Shown here in pieces: positions 19,730 to 27,419 of a stretch of 64,000 nucleotides of DNA. The translations under genes and the position numbers were made by a program. How positions within the stretch are numbered: position 1 is the stretch's first letter; each line of letters opens with the position of its first letter. The notes under the pieces are model-generated. The model did not search any database. It was not told the origin of the DNA and was given only the letters and a program-made list of their open reading frames with translations. Location: the NCBI GenBank assembly GCA_963699015.1, contig CAVOSX010000007.1:38415-102414 (forward strand), written 5' to 3'. Source of the DNA: PALSA-505 sp963699015 (GTDB lineage Bacteria > Actinomycetota > Actinomycetes > Streptosporangiales > Streptosporangiaceae).

Positions 19730-20764
19730 TCAGGTCGGCTTCTCCTCGTGGCCGCCGAAACCCTTGCGCATGGCCGACAGCGCCTTGTCGGCGAAGTCGT
19801 CAAGCCCGCGGGAGGCAAACCGGGAGTACAGGGCGCTGCTCAGCACCGGCGCGGGGACCCCTTCCTCGATCGCGGCTATCGACGTCCACCGGCCCTCGCC
19901 GGAGTCGGACACCCGCCCGGTGAACTCGGTCAGGTCAGGCGACCGGTGCAGGGCCTCGGCGGTCAGGTCCAGCAGCCAGGACGCGATGACGCTGCCGCGG
20001 CGCCACACCTCGGCCACGTCCGCGGTGTCGATGTCGTAGCGGTAGAACTCCGGGTGCTCCATCGGAGCGGTCTCGGCGTCGCCCGCCTCGACCTTCCTGC
20101 CGATGTCCGCGTTGCGCAGGATGTTGAGCCCCTCGGCGTAGGCCGCCATCATCCCGTATTCGATGCCGTTGTGGATCATCTTCACGAAGTGCCCGGCCCC
20201 GTTCGGCCCGCAGTGGAAGTAGCCCTGCTCGGCCGGCTGCGGCGCGCCGGTCCGGCCCGGGGTCCGGGGCGCGGCGTCCACGCCGGGGGCAAGGGAGGCG
20301 AAGATGGGATCGAGGTGCTCGACGATGCTGGTGTCGCCGCCGAGCATCAGGCAAAACCCCCGGTTCAGGCCGTAGACGCCGCCGCTGGTCCCGCAGTCGA
20401 CCAGGTGGATGCCGCGGCCTGCCAGATCCGCGGCCCGGGCGATGTCATCCCGGTAGTAGGAGTTGCCACCGTCGATGATCATGTCTCCGGTTTCCATCAG
20501 GTCGCCGAGCGCCTTGATCGTCTGGCCGGTGATCTCTCCCGCGGGGACCATCACCCACGCCGCCCGCGGCACCGAGAGCTTGCTGACGAAGTCGGCGAGC
20601 GAGCTCGAGCCGATGGCTCCCTCCTTCTCCATCCCCTGCACGACCGCGGCAGTCCGGTCGTAGACCACGCAGCTGTGACCGTCCCGCATCAGGCGGCGGA
20701 CCAGGTTCGACCCCATCCGCCCGAGCCCGACCATGCCGAGCTGCATCGGCTTGCTTGTCGCCAT
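19730..20764 (-). CDS. gnd: 6-phosphogluconate dehydrogenase, decarboxylating, short (GndA/YqeC) form
   Basis: Oxidises and decarboxylates 6-phosphogluconate to ribulose 5-phosphate. It has 344 residues, the length of the short, usually NAD-preferring class, not the 470-residue class. The Rossmann motif is LGMVGLGRMGSNLVRRLM. The substrate motif is VDCGTSGGVYGLNRGFCLM, and catalytic Lys and Asn lie in HFVKMIHNGIEYGMM. The end carries a conserved SGEGRWT motif. GGAGGAGAC precedes the ATG at 20764. Its substrate is the product of the gluconokinase encoded at 484-1200. It ends 9 bp from the convergent zinc-ribbon gene. Confidence 0.93.
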   Translation of the reverse strand: MATSKPMQLGMVGLGRMGSNLVRRLMRDGHSCVVYDRTAAVVQGMEKEGAIGSSSLADFVSKLSVPRAAWVMVPAGEITGQTIKALGDLMETGDMIIDGGNSYYRDDIARAADLAGRGIHLVDCGTSGGVYGLNRGFCLMLGGDTSIVEHLDPIFASLAPGVDAAPRTPGRTGAPQPAEQGYFHCGPNGAGHFVKMIHNGIEYGMMAAYAEGLNILRNADIGRKVEAGDAETAPMEHPEFYRYDIDTADVAEVWRRGSVIASWLLDLTAEALHRSPDLTEFTGRVSDSGEGRWTSIAAIEEGVPAPVLSSALYSRFASRGLDDFADKALSAMRKGFGGHEEKPT

Positions 20765-21060
20765 CGTGGTGTCTCCTCCGCTCGCGGCCTGCGACCCCCG
20801 GGGTGATCAGTCGCGTTACCCAAGACCTTGATACATCACCCGAACGCGGGGCGCCGCAGCGGCTCGACATCGCGGGACGGGAATTTGCGGTCCGGATCCG
20901 GCCGTCGCGGGCTCGCACCGGCCGGGCGGCCGATTTCCAGACATCTGGGAGCCGGGCGCGATCTCTTGACCCGCGCGCTCGGCGGTTCGCATCGTTGAGC
21001 GCGTACCGGCCTGCAGGGCGGCCGGCAGTCTTCGAGGATGGTGAACGATGACGGTGTGCG

Positions 21061-22152
21061 ATGACTGACCCCCGGGGCGCGGCGCGGCGGCCCGCCCGGG
21101 CCCCGATGCCCCGGCGCAGCCGCCGCCGGTGGGCGATGGCAGCCGGCGTCGCCGCATGCTGGGCGCTGCTGCTCATTGTGACCGGATCCCTGGTCGCGGG
21201 GACCGCGCTGCTGATGGTGCTCGCCGCCCTCGGCGCAGGATGCGTGCTGGGCCTGCGGTCCATGGGGGTCAACGGGGACCACCCGTGGGTGCAGCAGCTG
21301 GCCGCCCGGCCGTGGCGGGACGGGCAGGATGTGCTGCGCCTGGGCCTGCGTCACCTGGCTGACGTGTTCGTGATAGCCCCGTCCGGGACGCTGGTCGCGC
21401 CGAATTCCGTACAGCTTCTGCTGAACCCGGGTGACTTCGGCTCGCTCTGCGAGCTCATGGACCTCACCCTGATCAACTCCAGCGCCACGGAGGTGTACGA
21501 GGAGCAGGTCGCGGCGCGCGGGGCCCGCTGGGCCGGACCGGGCCCCGTCGAGGTGAGCGTGACCGGCGACTTGTCGGTGCCGCCCGGCCGCTACAGCCTG
21601 CGGCAGGGTCGGCTACCGCAACCCGGCCTGCGCCCGGTACAGCTCGAGCCGGCCGGCGGCTTCGGTCACGCCCGCGACGGGCACACCCGCGACGGGCACG
21701 TCCGCGACGGGCACGCCGGTGACGGGCACGCCGGTGACGAGCACGCCGGCGACGGGCACGCCGGTGACGGGCACGCCGGCGACCGGTACATCCATGCCGA
21801 GGCCAGGCCGGCCGGCACCGCCACCGGCCTGCCGACCGTCACCGAGTCGGTCGGCCCCGTCGTTCCGCAGCTCAGGCTCGTCACCGGGGACAGCGTGGTG
21901 CAGACTCGCGTGTCCGGCGCCCGGGCCGGGCGGGGGACGGTAGATCTCGTGCTCCCGCAGCTGCCCACGGTATCCAGGGAGCATGCCAGGTTCACGTTCA
22001 CCGGCGGCCAGTGGTGGGTCGCCAACCTGGGCCGCAACGGGCTGACCTTGAACGGCGTCCCGCTGGTCGCGGGGCAAGCGCTCCGGGACGGCGATTCGAT
22101 CCGGTGGGGCATCAGGCCGGACGCGCTGTTGTCTCGGGTCGAGATCGGCTGA
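21061..22152 (+). CDS. membrane-anchored FHA-domain protein (FhaA-like)
   Basis: A 363-residue protein. Two membrane helices lie at residues about 22-62. The next region (VFVIAPSGTLVAPNSVQLLL ... GPGPVEVSVTGDLSVPPGRY) resembles the FhaA N-terminal DUF3662 domain. Then come eight 5-residue units (GHAxD) and a C-terminal FHA domain with SREHARF and LGRNGLTLNGVPL, the phosphothreonine-binding signature. FHA proteins of this type read Ser/Thr-kinase signals, often in cell-wall or division control. No strong ribosome site precedes the ATG at 21061. The 296 bp upstream hold no gene. The next gene starts 91 bp after it. Confidence 0.8.
   Translation: MTDPRGAARRPARAPMPRRSRRRWAMAAGVAACWALLLIVTGSLVAGTALLMVLAALGAGCVLGLRSMGVNGDHPWVQQLAARPWRDGQDVLRLGLRHLADVFVIAPSGTLVAPNSVQLLLNPGDFGSLCELMDLTLINSSATEVYEEQVAARGARWAGPGPVEVSVTGDLSVPPGRYSLRQGRLPQPGLRPVQLEPAGGFGHARDGHTRDGHVRDGHAGDGHAGDEHAGDGHAGDGHAGDRYIHAEARPAGTATGLPTVTESVGPVVPQLRLVTGDSVVQTRVSGARAGRGTVDLVLPQLPTVSREHARFTFTGGQWWVANLGRNGLTLNGVPLVAGQALRDGDSIRWGIRPDALLSRVEIG
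21664..21783 (+). repeat. eight 15-bp tandem repeats in the FHA gene (GHAxD units)
   Basis: Units translate as GHARD, GHTRD, GHVRD, GHAGD, GHAGD, EHAGD, GHAGD and GHAGD, forming a charged His/Asp-rich linker between the DUF3662-like and FHA parts. The last five are almost identical at DNA level, which suggests recent expansion. Confidence 0.9.
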
Positions 22153-22242
22153 CAGCACGGCGATCGAGTGCGCCGGGCGCATATCCTCGACAGTCGGGTC
22201 CCGCCGCGGGGCCGCGTCGCGGATTCGCGCCAGGGAGTGGCG

Positions 22243-23118
22243 ATGAGCCAGCTCTTTATCTGGTCATCGAGGCCGGGTATGTGGGTGAGCTGCGCACCCG
22301 ATGAGATCACCTGGCTGGACCGGAGCCTGCTGTCCGGCAACCAGGACCTCACCCTGCACCGGTCCCCCCGCTGCGCCGGCCTGCGCTACGTGCACCGCCG
22401 GTGGGAACTGTTCAGCCGCGACAGCACCTACCGGGTGTACCTGGCGCGGCACGCTCCGGACCTGCCCCTGGACCACCGGGCGGTGCAGAAGGCGGCCCGG
22501 TACGTGCTGCCGGTGGCGCCGGTGCAGCATTACGAGACGCTGCCGATCGTCCTCGAGGACGGGGCGTGGCTGATCAGCGTCAGCAGCTGGGTGCTGCGGC
22601 TGCGGCTCGAGGTCCCGGCGCAGCGCGCCGCCGAGCCTGCCGTCCCCCGCGGCGACGAGCAGCCCGCCACCCAGGACGCGAAGGTCAGGGCGAACGGCGC
22701 CCCGGGCCGGCCGGGCAGCCGGTCCAGGCAGGAAGCGGTGGCGCACGTCCGCGCGTACTTCGAACGCAACGGCACCGCGCGGATGGCGCTGGCCTACTAC
22801 TACCAGGAGTACATCCTCGGTCTGGCCGCGCCGCAGCCGGTGCCGATGACTGACGTGGCCATCGCCCTGGATCTGAGCGGCGAAGGCGCGATCTCCGACT
22901 ACAAGAAGATGCTGCAGGGATTCATCTGGGCGGAGCGGGGGCACCCGCGCCAGCTGGCCGAGTTCCTGCTCGCCAATGGCCTGCTGACCCCCGTGGATCT
23001 CGGCCAGGCCCAGCGGGCTGCGGTGGCCAATGAGCGCAGCGGCAAGAGCGAGATGGCCAGGCAGCGGCTGCAGTACCGGATGAAGAAGAAGGCCAGGCGG
23101 GGCGAGCCGGCCGGGTGA
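22243..23118 (+). CDS. uncharacterised partner of the FHA protein
   Basis: A 291-residue protein that I do not recognise. It starts MSQLFIWSSRPGMWVSCAPD at the ATG at 22243, after agggag. The first 130 residues look like a beta-rich, possibly degenerate FHA-like domain (HRSPRCAGLRYVHRRWELFS ... LEDGAWLISVSSWVLRLRL). A linker follows, then a helical part with TDVAIALDLSGEGAISDYKK that may be a winged helix, and a very basic C-terminus (RMKKKARRGE). No membrane segment. Its place behind the FHA gene suggests the two act together. The 3' end overlaps the APC permease tail by 197 bp. Confidence 0.65.
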   Translation: MSQLFIWSSRPGMWVSCAPDEITWLDRSLLSGNQDLTLHRSPRCAGLRYVHRRWELFSRDSTYRVYLARHAPDLPLDHRAVQKAARYVLPVAPVQHYETLPIVLEDGAWLISVSSWVLRLRLEVPAQRAAEPAVPRGDEQPATQDAKVRANGAPGRPGSRSRQEAVAHVRAYFERNGTARMALAYYYQEYILGLAAPQPVPMTDVAIALDLSGEGAISDYKKMLQGFIWAERGHPRQLAEFLLANGLLTPVDLGQAQRAAVANERSGKSEMARQRLQYRMKKKARRGEPAG

Positions 23119-24424
23119 CGGCCCGGGGATCGGCCGCGGTGCGGGGATCGGCCGCGGTGCGGGGTACGGCCGCGGTGCGGGCGGTTCCCGCGCCCGCGGC
23201 CGCCGGCCGGGTTCGGGTGCCCAGCGCGGCGGCGACCGCGACGATCGCCGTGGCGGCGAGTGCCCAGCCGCACCAGGCCATCATCGCGGCCACGGCGAGC
23301 GCGGCGGGGATCGCAGCCATCCGGGCCGGCCCGGTCAGGACGCGCGCCGCGGATACGGTGCAGCCCAGGTACACGCAGAGAAACATGGTCGTCGGGAGTG
23401 CGACCATCCCCGCCGTGCTGACGATGTGCAGGGCATAGAGCCCGATCAGGGTCAGGCCGGCCGCGGCGATCAGCAGCAGGAGCGGCCGGGAGGACCGGCC
23501 CGCCCGGCGTCCCGCGGTCAGCCGCGTGATCATCTGCCCCGCGCCGGTGAGGTACGCGTTGGTGGCGCCCAGGGTGAGCACGACCGCGGCCACCGCGGCG
23601 GCGGCGCGCCCGGCCGGGCCAACGGCCAGCTGGAGCAGCGCCGCCAGCGGGACGTCGGTGCCGGCGCCCCGGCCGAGGCTGCTGACCGTGGCCACGGCCA
23701 GGCCCAGGTAGAGCAGGGCGGTCGTGCCGAACGCGATGCCGGTGACCCGGGGCAGCTGCCGGGCCGGGTCGCGGAACCGGGTGGTCAGCGGGGCCACGGC
23801 CTCCCAGCCTACGAAGGAGAGCATCAGGGTGGCGGCGGTCCGGCCGACCGCGGGCCAGCCGTGGGGGGCGAACGGCGTCCAGTTGGCCGCGCGGGCGGCG
23901 GTCGCGGACCCGGCCACGGCGATCACCACCACCACGATCAGCAGGGCGATGAGCACCAGCTGGGCCAGCGTGGTGGCCCGGACCCCGCCGAGGGCCAGGC
24001 CGAGCACGGCGAGCAGCAGCGCGGCCGCCACGGCCGCGCGCATCAGCTGGCCGCCGCCGGCCAGCTCGGTGACGTAGCTCGCGCCGATCAGGCAGACGAT
24101 CGGGGCGCCGCAGACCACGCCGGCCAGGAAGCACCAGCCGGCCACCGCGCCCGCCCGGCGGCCCAGGCCCGCCGCCGTGTAGCCGGCGACGCCGCCCGCC
24201 GAGGGCAGCGCGCGGCCGAGCGCGGTGAACACCGCCGCGAGCATCGCCGATAGTCCGATCAGCGCGGCCCAGGCCAGCACCGATGCCGGCCCGGCCTGCG
24301 CCGCGGCCAGCCCGGGCAACAGCAGCAGGCCGGGGCCGAGCAGCGCCCCGATGTAGAGCGCGGCGCCCCGGCAGACCGACAGCGGCGGCGGCGGGGCGGG
24401 GATAGCTGCGGATGTCCCGGTCAT
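22922..24424 (-). CDS. APC-superfamily amino-acid permease
   Basis: About 500 residues with some 12 membrane segments. GAALYIGALLGPGLLLLPGL in the first helix is the APC substrate/cation motif. The ATG at 24424 (MTGTSAAIP) is chosen over an upstream ATG because the divergent Lrp promoter lies just beyond. The last helix ends near LGTRTRP; after that come 18-bp repeats (RTAADP) and an Ala/Pro/Ser/Arg tail antisense to the unknown gene, so the natural stop may have been lost. Divergent transcription from an Lrp regulator suggests amino-acid efflux or uptake controlled by it. Confidence 0.85.
   Translation of the reverse strand: MTGTSAAIPAPPPPLSVCRGAALYIGALLGPGLLLLPGLAAAQAGPASVLAWAALIGLSAMLAAVFTALGRALPSAGGVAGYTAAGLGRRAGAVAGWCFLAGVVCGAPIVCLIGASYVTELAGGGQLMRAAVAAALLLAVLGLALGGVRATTLAQLVLIALLIVVVVIAVAGSATAARAANWTPFAPHGWPAVGRTAATLMLSFVGWEAVAPLTTRFRDPARQLPRVTGIAFGTTALLYLGLAVATVSSLGRGAGTDVPLAALLQLAVGPAGRAAAAVAAVVLTLGATNAYLTGAGQMITRLTAGRRAGRSSRPLLLLIAAAGLTLIGLYALHIVSTAGMVALPTTMFLCVYLGCTVSAARVLTGPARMAAIPAALAVAAMMAWCGWALAATAIVAVAAALGTRTRPAAAGAGTARTAAVPRTAADPRTAADPRAVTRPARPAWPSSSSGTAAAAWPSRSCRCAHWPPQPAGPGRDPRGSAGHWRAGTRPAGAGAPAPPR
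23125..23178. repeat. three 18-bp tandem repeats at the permease C-terminus
   Basis: Unit ggggatcggccgcggtgc occurs twice exactly and once with one or two changes, encoding RTAADP-like units on the minus strand. The repeats begin right after the stop of the convergent gene at 23118. Confidence 0.85.
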
Positions 24425-24463
24425 GCCTGCAGCATGACCGAAAACGCCTCGCACGCGATATCA

Positions 24464-24498
24464 AATGTTGCTTGTAAATGCGGCTTTGACGCAACATT
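24464..24498. promoter_or_regulatory. inverted repeat between permease and Lrp genes (probable Lrp operator)
   Basis: aatgttgc (24464-24471) and gcaacatt (24491-24498) are perfect inverted copies with 19 bp between centres of the arms' inner ends. The element lies 39 bp upstream of the permease ATG and 31 bp upstream of the Lrp ATG, where an autoregulatory Lrp/AsnC protein would bind both promoters. Confidence 0.6.
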
Positions 24499-24516
24499 GT
24501 GCGACGACCACGGCGG

Positions 24517-24522
24517 TAGGCT
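24517..24522 (+). promoter_or_regulatory. -10 box (TAGGCT) of leaderless Lrp gene
   Basis: TAGGCT ends seven bases before the ATG at 24530, with no ribosome site between. Confidence 0.5.
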
Positions 24523-24529
24523 GGCCCTT

Positions 24530-25009
24530 ATGCCACCCGAGCGTGTGGATCGCGTGGATCGTGCCATCGTAACCCGGCTTCAGGCCGACGGCCGGATCGC
24601 CAACGTGGACCTGGCCGACGCCGTCTCGCTGTCCCCGTCGGCGTGCCTGCGCCGGGTCAAGGCGCTGGAAGGCAGCGGCCTGATCAGTGGGTACCGGGCC
24701 GAGGTGGACCGGGCCAGGGCCGGGCTCGGCCTGACCGCGTTCATCGGCCTGCGCGTCCAGGGACACTCGCGGCAGACATCCCGCCAGATCGAGCAGGCAC
24801 TGACCGCGATACCGGCCGTGGTCGCCTGCTACGTGATCTCCGGGTCGGACGACTTCATGGTCGAGGTGGCCACCTCGGACCTGGCCGGCTACGAGCAGGT
24901 GCTGCTGGACCGGATCCTGGCCATCCCCTCGGTGATCGAGGCGCACAGCACGTTCGCCATCCGCACCGTGCTGAGCCGCGGCCCCGTGCCGCTTGACCAC
25001 TGGCGCTAA
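24530..25009 (+). CDS. Lrp/AsnC-family transcriptional regulator
   Basis: A 159-residue regulator. The N-terminal HTH reads IVTRLQADGRIANVDLADAV then SPSACLRRVKALEGSGLISG, the usual AsnC helix-turn-helix. The C-terminal RAM ligand domain follows (GLTAFIGLRVQ ... VVACYVISGSDDFMVEVATSDL). It binds an amino acid and controls nearby transport or metabolism genes. The divergent APC permease and the inverted repeat between them make that permease the likely target. The start at 24530 is fixed by the promoter box seven bases before it. Confidence 0.92.
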   Translation: MPPERVDRVDRAIVTRLQADGRIANVDLADAVSLSPSACLRRVKALEGSGLISGYRAEVDRARAGLGLTAFIGLRVQGHSRQTSRQIEQALTAIPAVVACYVISGSDDFMVEVATSDLAGYEQVLLDRILAIPSVIEAHSTFAIRTVLSRGPVPLDHWR

Positions 25010-25059
25010 CCTGTTGTCGAATCTGGTCGGCGTTGGCTCGTCCCGCTCCCGGCCCGGGC

Positions 25060-25082
25060 TAGAATCTCTACAAACTTGTAGA
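25060..25082 (+). promoter_or_regulatory. dedA promoter with BlaI-type operator
   Basis: TAGAAT at 25060-25065 is a -10 box. Directly after it, 25067-25082 is a perfect 16-bp palindrome TCTACAAACTTGTAGA, matching the TACA-N-TGTA form of BlaI/MecI operators. The same arms, TCTAC-N6-GTAGA, occur upstream of the blaI-like gene at 27318-27333. A repressor there would cover the transcription start. Confidence 0.65.
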
Positions 25083-25129
25083 ACTCGCGGTGCCAACGCG
25101 TCCCCCGGGATGCTGCGCGAAGGGCAGTC

Positions 25130-25768
25130 ATGGAGAGCTTTCTCATCAACGCCGGCTACGGCGCGCTGATCCTGCTCGCCTTCCTCGAGGGCTGCTGCGT
25201 GCCCATTCCCTCGGAGATCACGTTTGGTTTCGCCGGCGTGCTGGCCTCCCAGGGTCACCTCAACCTGGCACTAGTCATCATCCTCGGCTCGCTGGCCGAG
25301 CTGGCCGGGTCCTACGTCTCCTACGGGGTGGGCCGGGTGGCCGAACGGCCGGTGGTGGAGCGGTTCGGCCGGTACCTGCTCATCACCAAGGCGGACATCG
25401 ACCGCGCCGAACGGTTCTTGACCGGCCGCGGCGGCTGGGCGATCGCGGTGGCCAGGGTGCTGCCGCTGGTGCGCTCGTTCGCCTCGCTGGTAGCGGGATT
25501 CGCCCAGGTGCCCGCGTTGCGCTTCGGGGTGCTGAGCGCGATCGGCACCGTGGTCTACGCCACCGTCGTGGCGAGCATCGGCTACGGCGTCGGAACGGCC
25601 TGGCACCGCGTCGCGCACGACCTGGCGGTGGCCGGCTACGTGATCCTCGCCATCGCCGTGGTGGCGATCGCGGCCTTCATCTTCTACCGGGTCCGCGAGC
25701 TGCGCCGCGAATCACGGGAAGAGGAGCCGGAGCGGCGTCCGGCCGGGCACCGCGCCCCCCGCGGCTGA
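25130..25768 (+). CDS. DedA-family membrane protein
   Basis: A 212-residue membrane protein. FLEGCCVPIPSEITFGFAGVLA and the VARVLPLVRSFASLVAGFAQVP motif are typical of DedA (SNARE-associated) proteins, with about five hydrophobic segments and a charged C-terminal tail. Members act in lipid-carrier (undecaprenyl phosphate or phospholipid) flipping and membrane homeostasis. gaaggg precedes the ATG at 25130. The promoter carries a BlaI-type operator, so it may be induced with the BlaI/M56 pair encoded just downstream on the other strand. Confidence 0.9.
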   Translation: MESFLINAGYGALILLAFLEGCCVPIPSEITFGFAGVLASQGHLNLALVIILGSLAELAGSYVSYGVGRVAERPVVERFGRYLLITKADIDRAERFLTGRGGWAIAVARVLPLVRSFASLVAGFAQVPALRFGVLSAIGTVVYATVVASIGYGVGTAWHRVAHDLAVAGYVILAIAVVAIAAFIFYRVRELRRESREEEPERRPAGHRAPRG

Positions 25769-25862
25769 CCCGCCGGTCACCGGCGCGCCCGCAGGGCCTG
25801 ATCACGGGCACCACGCTCCGGCATCCCCTGCCAGGCAGGGATCAGGAGACCGGCCTGGCGGA

Positions 25863-26855
25863 TCAGGAGACGCCGGCGGCCTGGGCGAACTCGATCAGGC
25901 CATGCAGGCCGCTGGCGGCGTCCAGGGCCGAAAGCCCGGACACTGCGACCAGCGCGACCGCAACCGCCGCCAGCAGCAGCCGGGGCCGCGGCGGCGGCTG
26001 CAGCAGCGCGGCCACCCGGCGCGGCACTGCTCCCGCGCCGCGCATCCCGGCTCCCGCGCCGCGCATCCCGGCTCCCGCGCCGCGCATCCCGGCGGCGCCG
26101 CCCGCCGCGCCGAGCGCTCCCGCCGGGGCGGCCCGCGCGGCCGGGGCCGCCCGCGCGGCCAGTGCCGCCGTGGCGATGGCGCGGGCGGCCAGCGTCCGGT
26201 CTCCAGCCGCGGTCGCGGCCTGCTCGTCGGCCCACCGTTCCACGCTGTAGCCGACGGCGTCGGCCAGCGGGCGCAGCAGCGGGTTGGCCGCCGAGGCAAG
26301 CCGCGCCGCCGCGGTGAACAGGTAGTGGTACCCCGAGGCGTGCGCCCGCTCGTGGGCCAGCAGCACCTGGCGCTCGGCCGCGGTGAGGGCGTGCATCATC
26401 CCGGTGGTGATCACGATCCGGCCGGGCCACCCAGGCGCCGTGTAGGCGTCGGCCGCGTCGTCGCTGACCACGACGACCTGCCCGGCACCTGGCAGCCAGC
26501 GGGCCTGCCGGTGCGCGGCGACCAGCGCGGCCGTGCGCCGCCAGGCCGCGTGCACGGCGGCGGCCGCAGCGGCGGCCAGCAGCGCGCCGGCGGCCAGCCC
26601 CAGCGGCAGCGACGAGGGGTCATCGCGGCTTACCGCGTGCAATGACAGGTCGCCGGCCGCCGCGACCAGCGGGATGCGGAGCGTTGCGGCCAGGGCGAGA
26701 AATCCCAGCGCGGCACCGCTGGCCGCGGCCAGGACCACCGCGCTGCCGGTCAGCAGCCAGGTCGCGGTGCGCGGCGGCAGCCACTCGGCCAGGCGGCGGG
26801 CCGATACCGCGGCGAGCAGCGGTAGGACCAGAGGCAGCCAGACCGCGAGCTTCAT
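25863..26855 (-). CDS. M56-family membrane metallopeptidase (BlaR1-like, no sensor domain)
   Basis: A 330-residue membrane protease. The zinc motif HERAH is at residues 168-172, followed by a conserved WADEQAA motif. Membrane segments lie before and after. It lacks the penicillin-binding sensor domain of BlaR1. The start is the ATG at 26855, 13 bp after the BlaI-like stop, so co-transcribed. In known systems M56 proteins trigger cleavage of BlaI to relieve repression. Three 21-bp repeats (RGAGAGM units) extend a linker before the last helix. Confidence 0.88.
   Translation of the reverse strand: MKLAVWLPLVLPLLAAVSARRLAEWLPPRTATWLLTGSAVVLAAASGAALGFLALAATLRIPLVAAAGDLSLHAVSRDDPSSLPLGLAAGALLAAAAAAAVHAAWRRTAALVAAHRQARWLPGAGQVVVVSDDAADAYTAPGWPGRIVITTGMMHALTAAERQVLLAHERAHASGYHYLFTAAARLASAANPLLRPLADAVGYSVERWADEQAATAAGDRTLAARAIATAALAARAAPAARAAPAGALGAAGGAAGMRGAGAGMRGAGAGMRGAGAVPRRVAALLQPPPRPRLLLAAVAVALVAVSGLSALDAASGLHGLIEFAQAAGVS
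26030..26092. repeat. three 21-bp tandem repeats in the M56 gene
   Basis: Three identical copies of ctcccgcgccgcgcatcccgg, encoding GMRGAGA units on the minus strand. The unit keeps the reading frame. Confidence 0.92.
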
Positions 26856-26868
26856 TGCCGCCTCCCGC

Positions 26869-27273
26869 TCAGCCGTCGGCGTCCGGGAGTTCGCCGAGCA
26901 TCCGGCGCAGCAGCCGCTCGTCGGCGGGCGACAGGCCGGACACGAACCTGGCCAGCACCGCCTCGCGGTCATCCTCGGCCTCGAGCACGCCCTGCATCCG
27001 CCGGGCCGCCAGTCCCGGCTCGTCGGCCACCGGGGCGTAGGCGTAGGCCCGTCCTGACCGGACGCGGGTGAGTACCCCCTTGGCGTGCAGCCGCGACAGG
27101 ATCGTCACCACCGTGGTGTAGGCGAGCCGGCCGCCCAGCCGGTCCCGTACCTGCCCGGGTGTCAGCGCTGTATCCGCCGCCTGCAGCACCGCGAGCGCGG
27201 CGGCCTCCAGCTCGCCGGCTCCGCGGCGCGAGCCCGCCGCGCTCACGGACCGATCCGTCTCGTCGTGCCTCAC
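26869..27273 (-). CDS. BlaI/MecI-family repressor
   Basis: A 134-residue winged-helix repressor. ELEAAALAVLQAADTALTPG, RLAYTTVVTILSRLHAKGVL and RSGRAYAYAPV are the typical BlaI DNA-binding and wing stretches; a dimerisation and cleavage tail follows. The start is GTG at 27273 with AGGAG upstream. It forms an operon with the M56 protease. A TCTAC-N6-GTAGA palindrome 45 bp upstream suggests autoregulation, and an equal site lies at the dedA promoter. The inducer is unknown; it need not be a beta-lactam, as no beta-lactamase is nearby. Confidence 0.92.
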   Translation of the reverse strand: MRHDETDRSVSAAGSRRGAGELEAAALAVLQAADTALTPGQVRDRLGGRLAYTTVVTILSRLHAKGVLTRVRSGRAYAYAPVADEPGLAARRMQGVLEAEDDREAVLARFVSGLSPADERLLRRMLGELPDADG

Positions 27274-27317
27274 GCTCTTCCGCTCCTGCGCTCACCGGCA
27301 ACCCGCGCGCCTGTTCG

Positions 27318-27333
27318 TCTACGCGAGTGTAGA
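27318..27333 (-). promoter_or_regulatory. BlaI-type operator upstream of blaI-M56
   Basis: TCTACGCGAGTGTAGA shares both 5-bp arms and the 6-bp spacing with the palindrome at the dedA promoter. On the minus strand it contains TACACT, a plausible -10 box, so binding would block transcription. Confidence 0.6.
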
Positions 27334-27419
27334 TACCAGCACCGTACCGGAAGCCGGGCCGTAACCGTCCGCCGTCCGCCGTCCGCCGGGGCCGTGACGG
27401 CCGCTCGGGGCGAGCAGGC

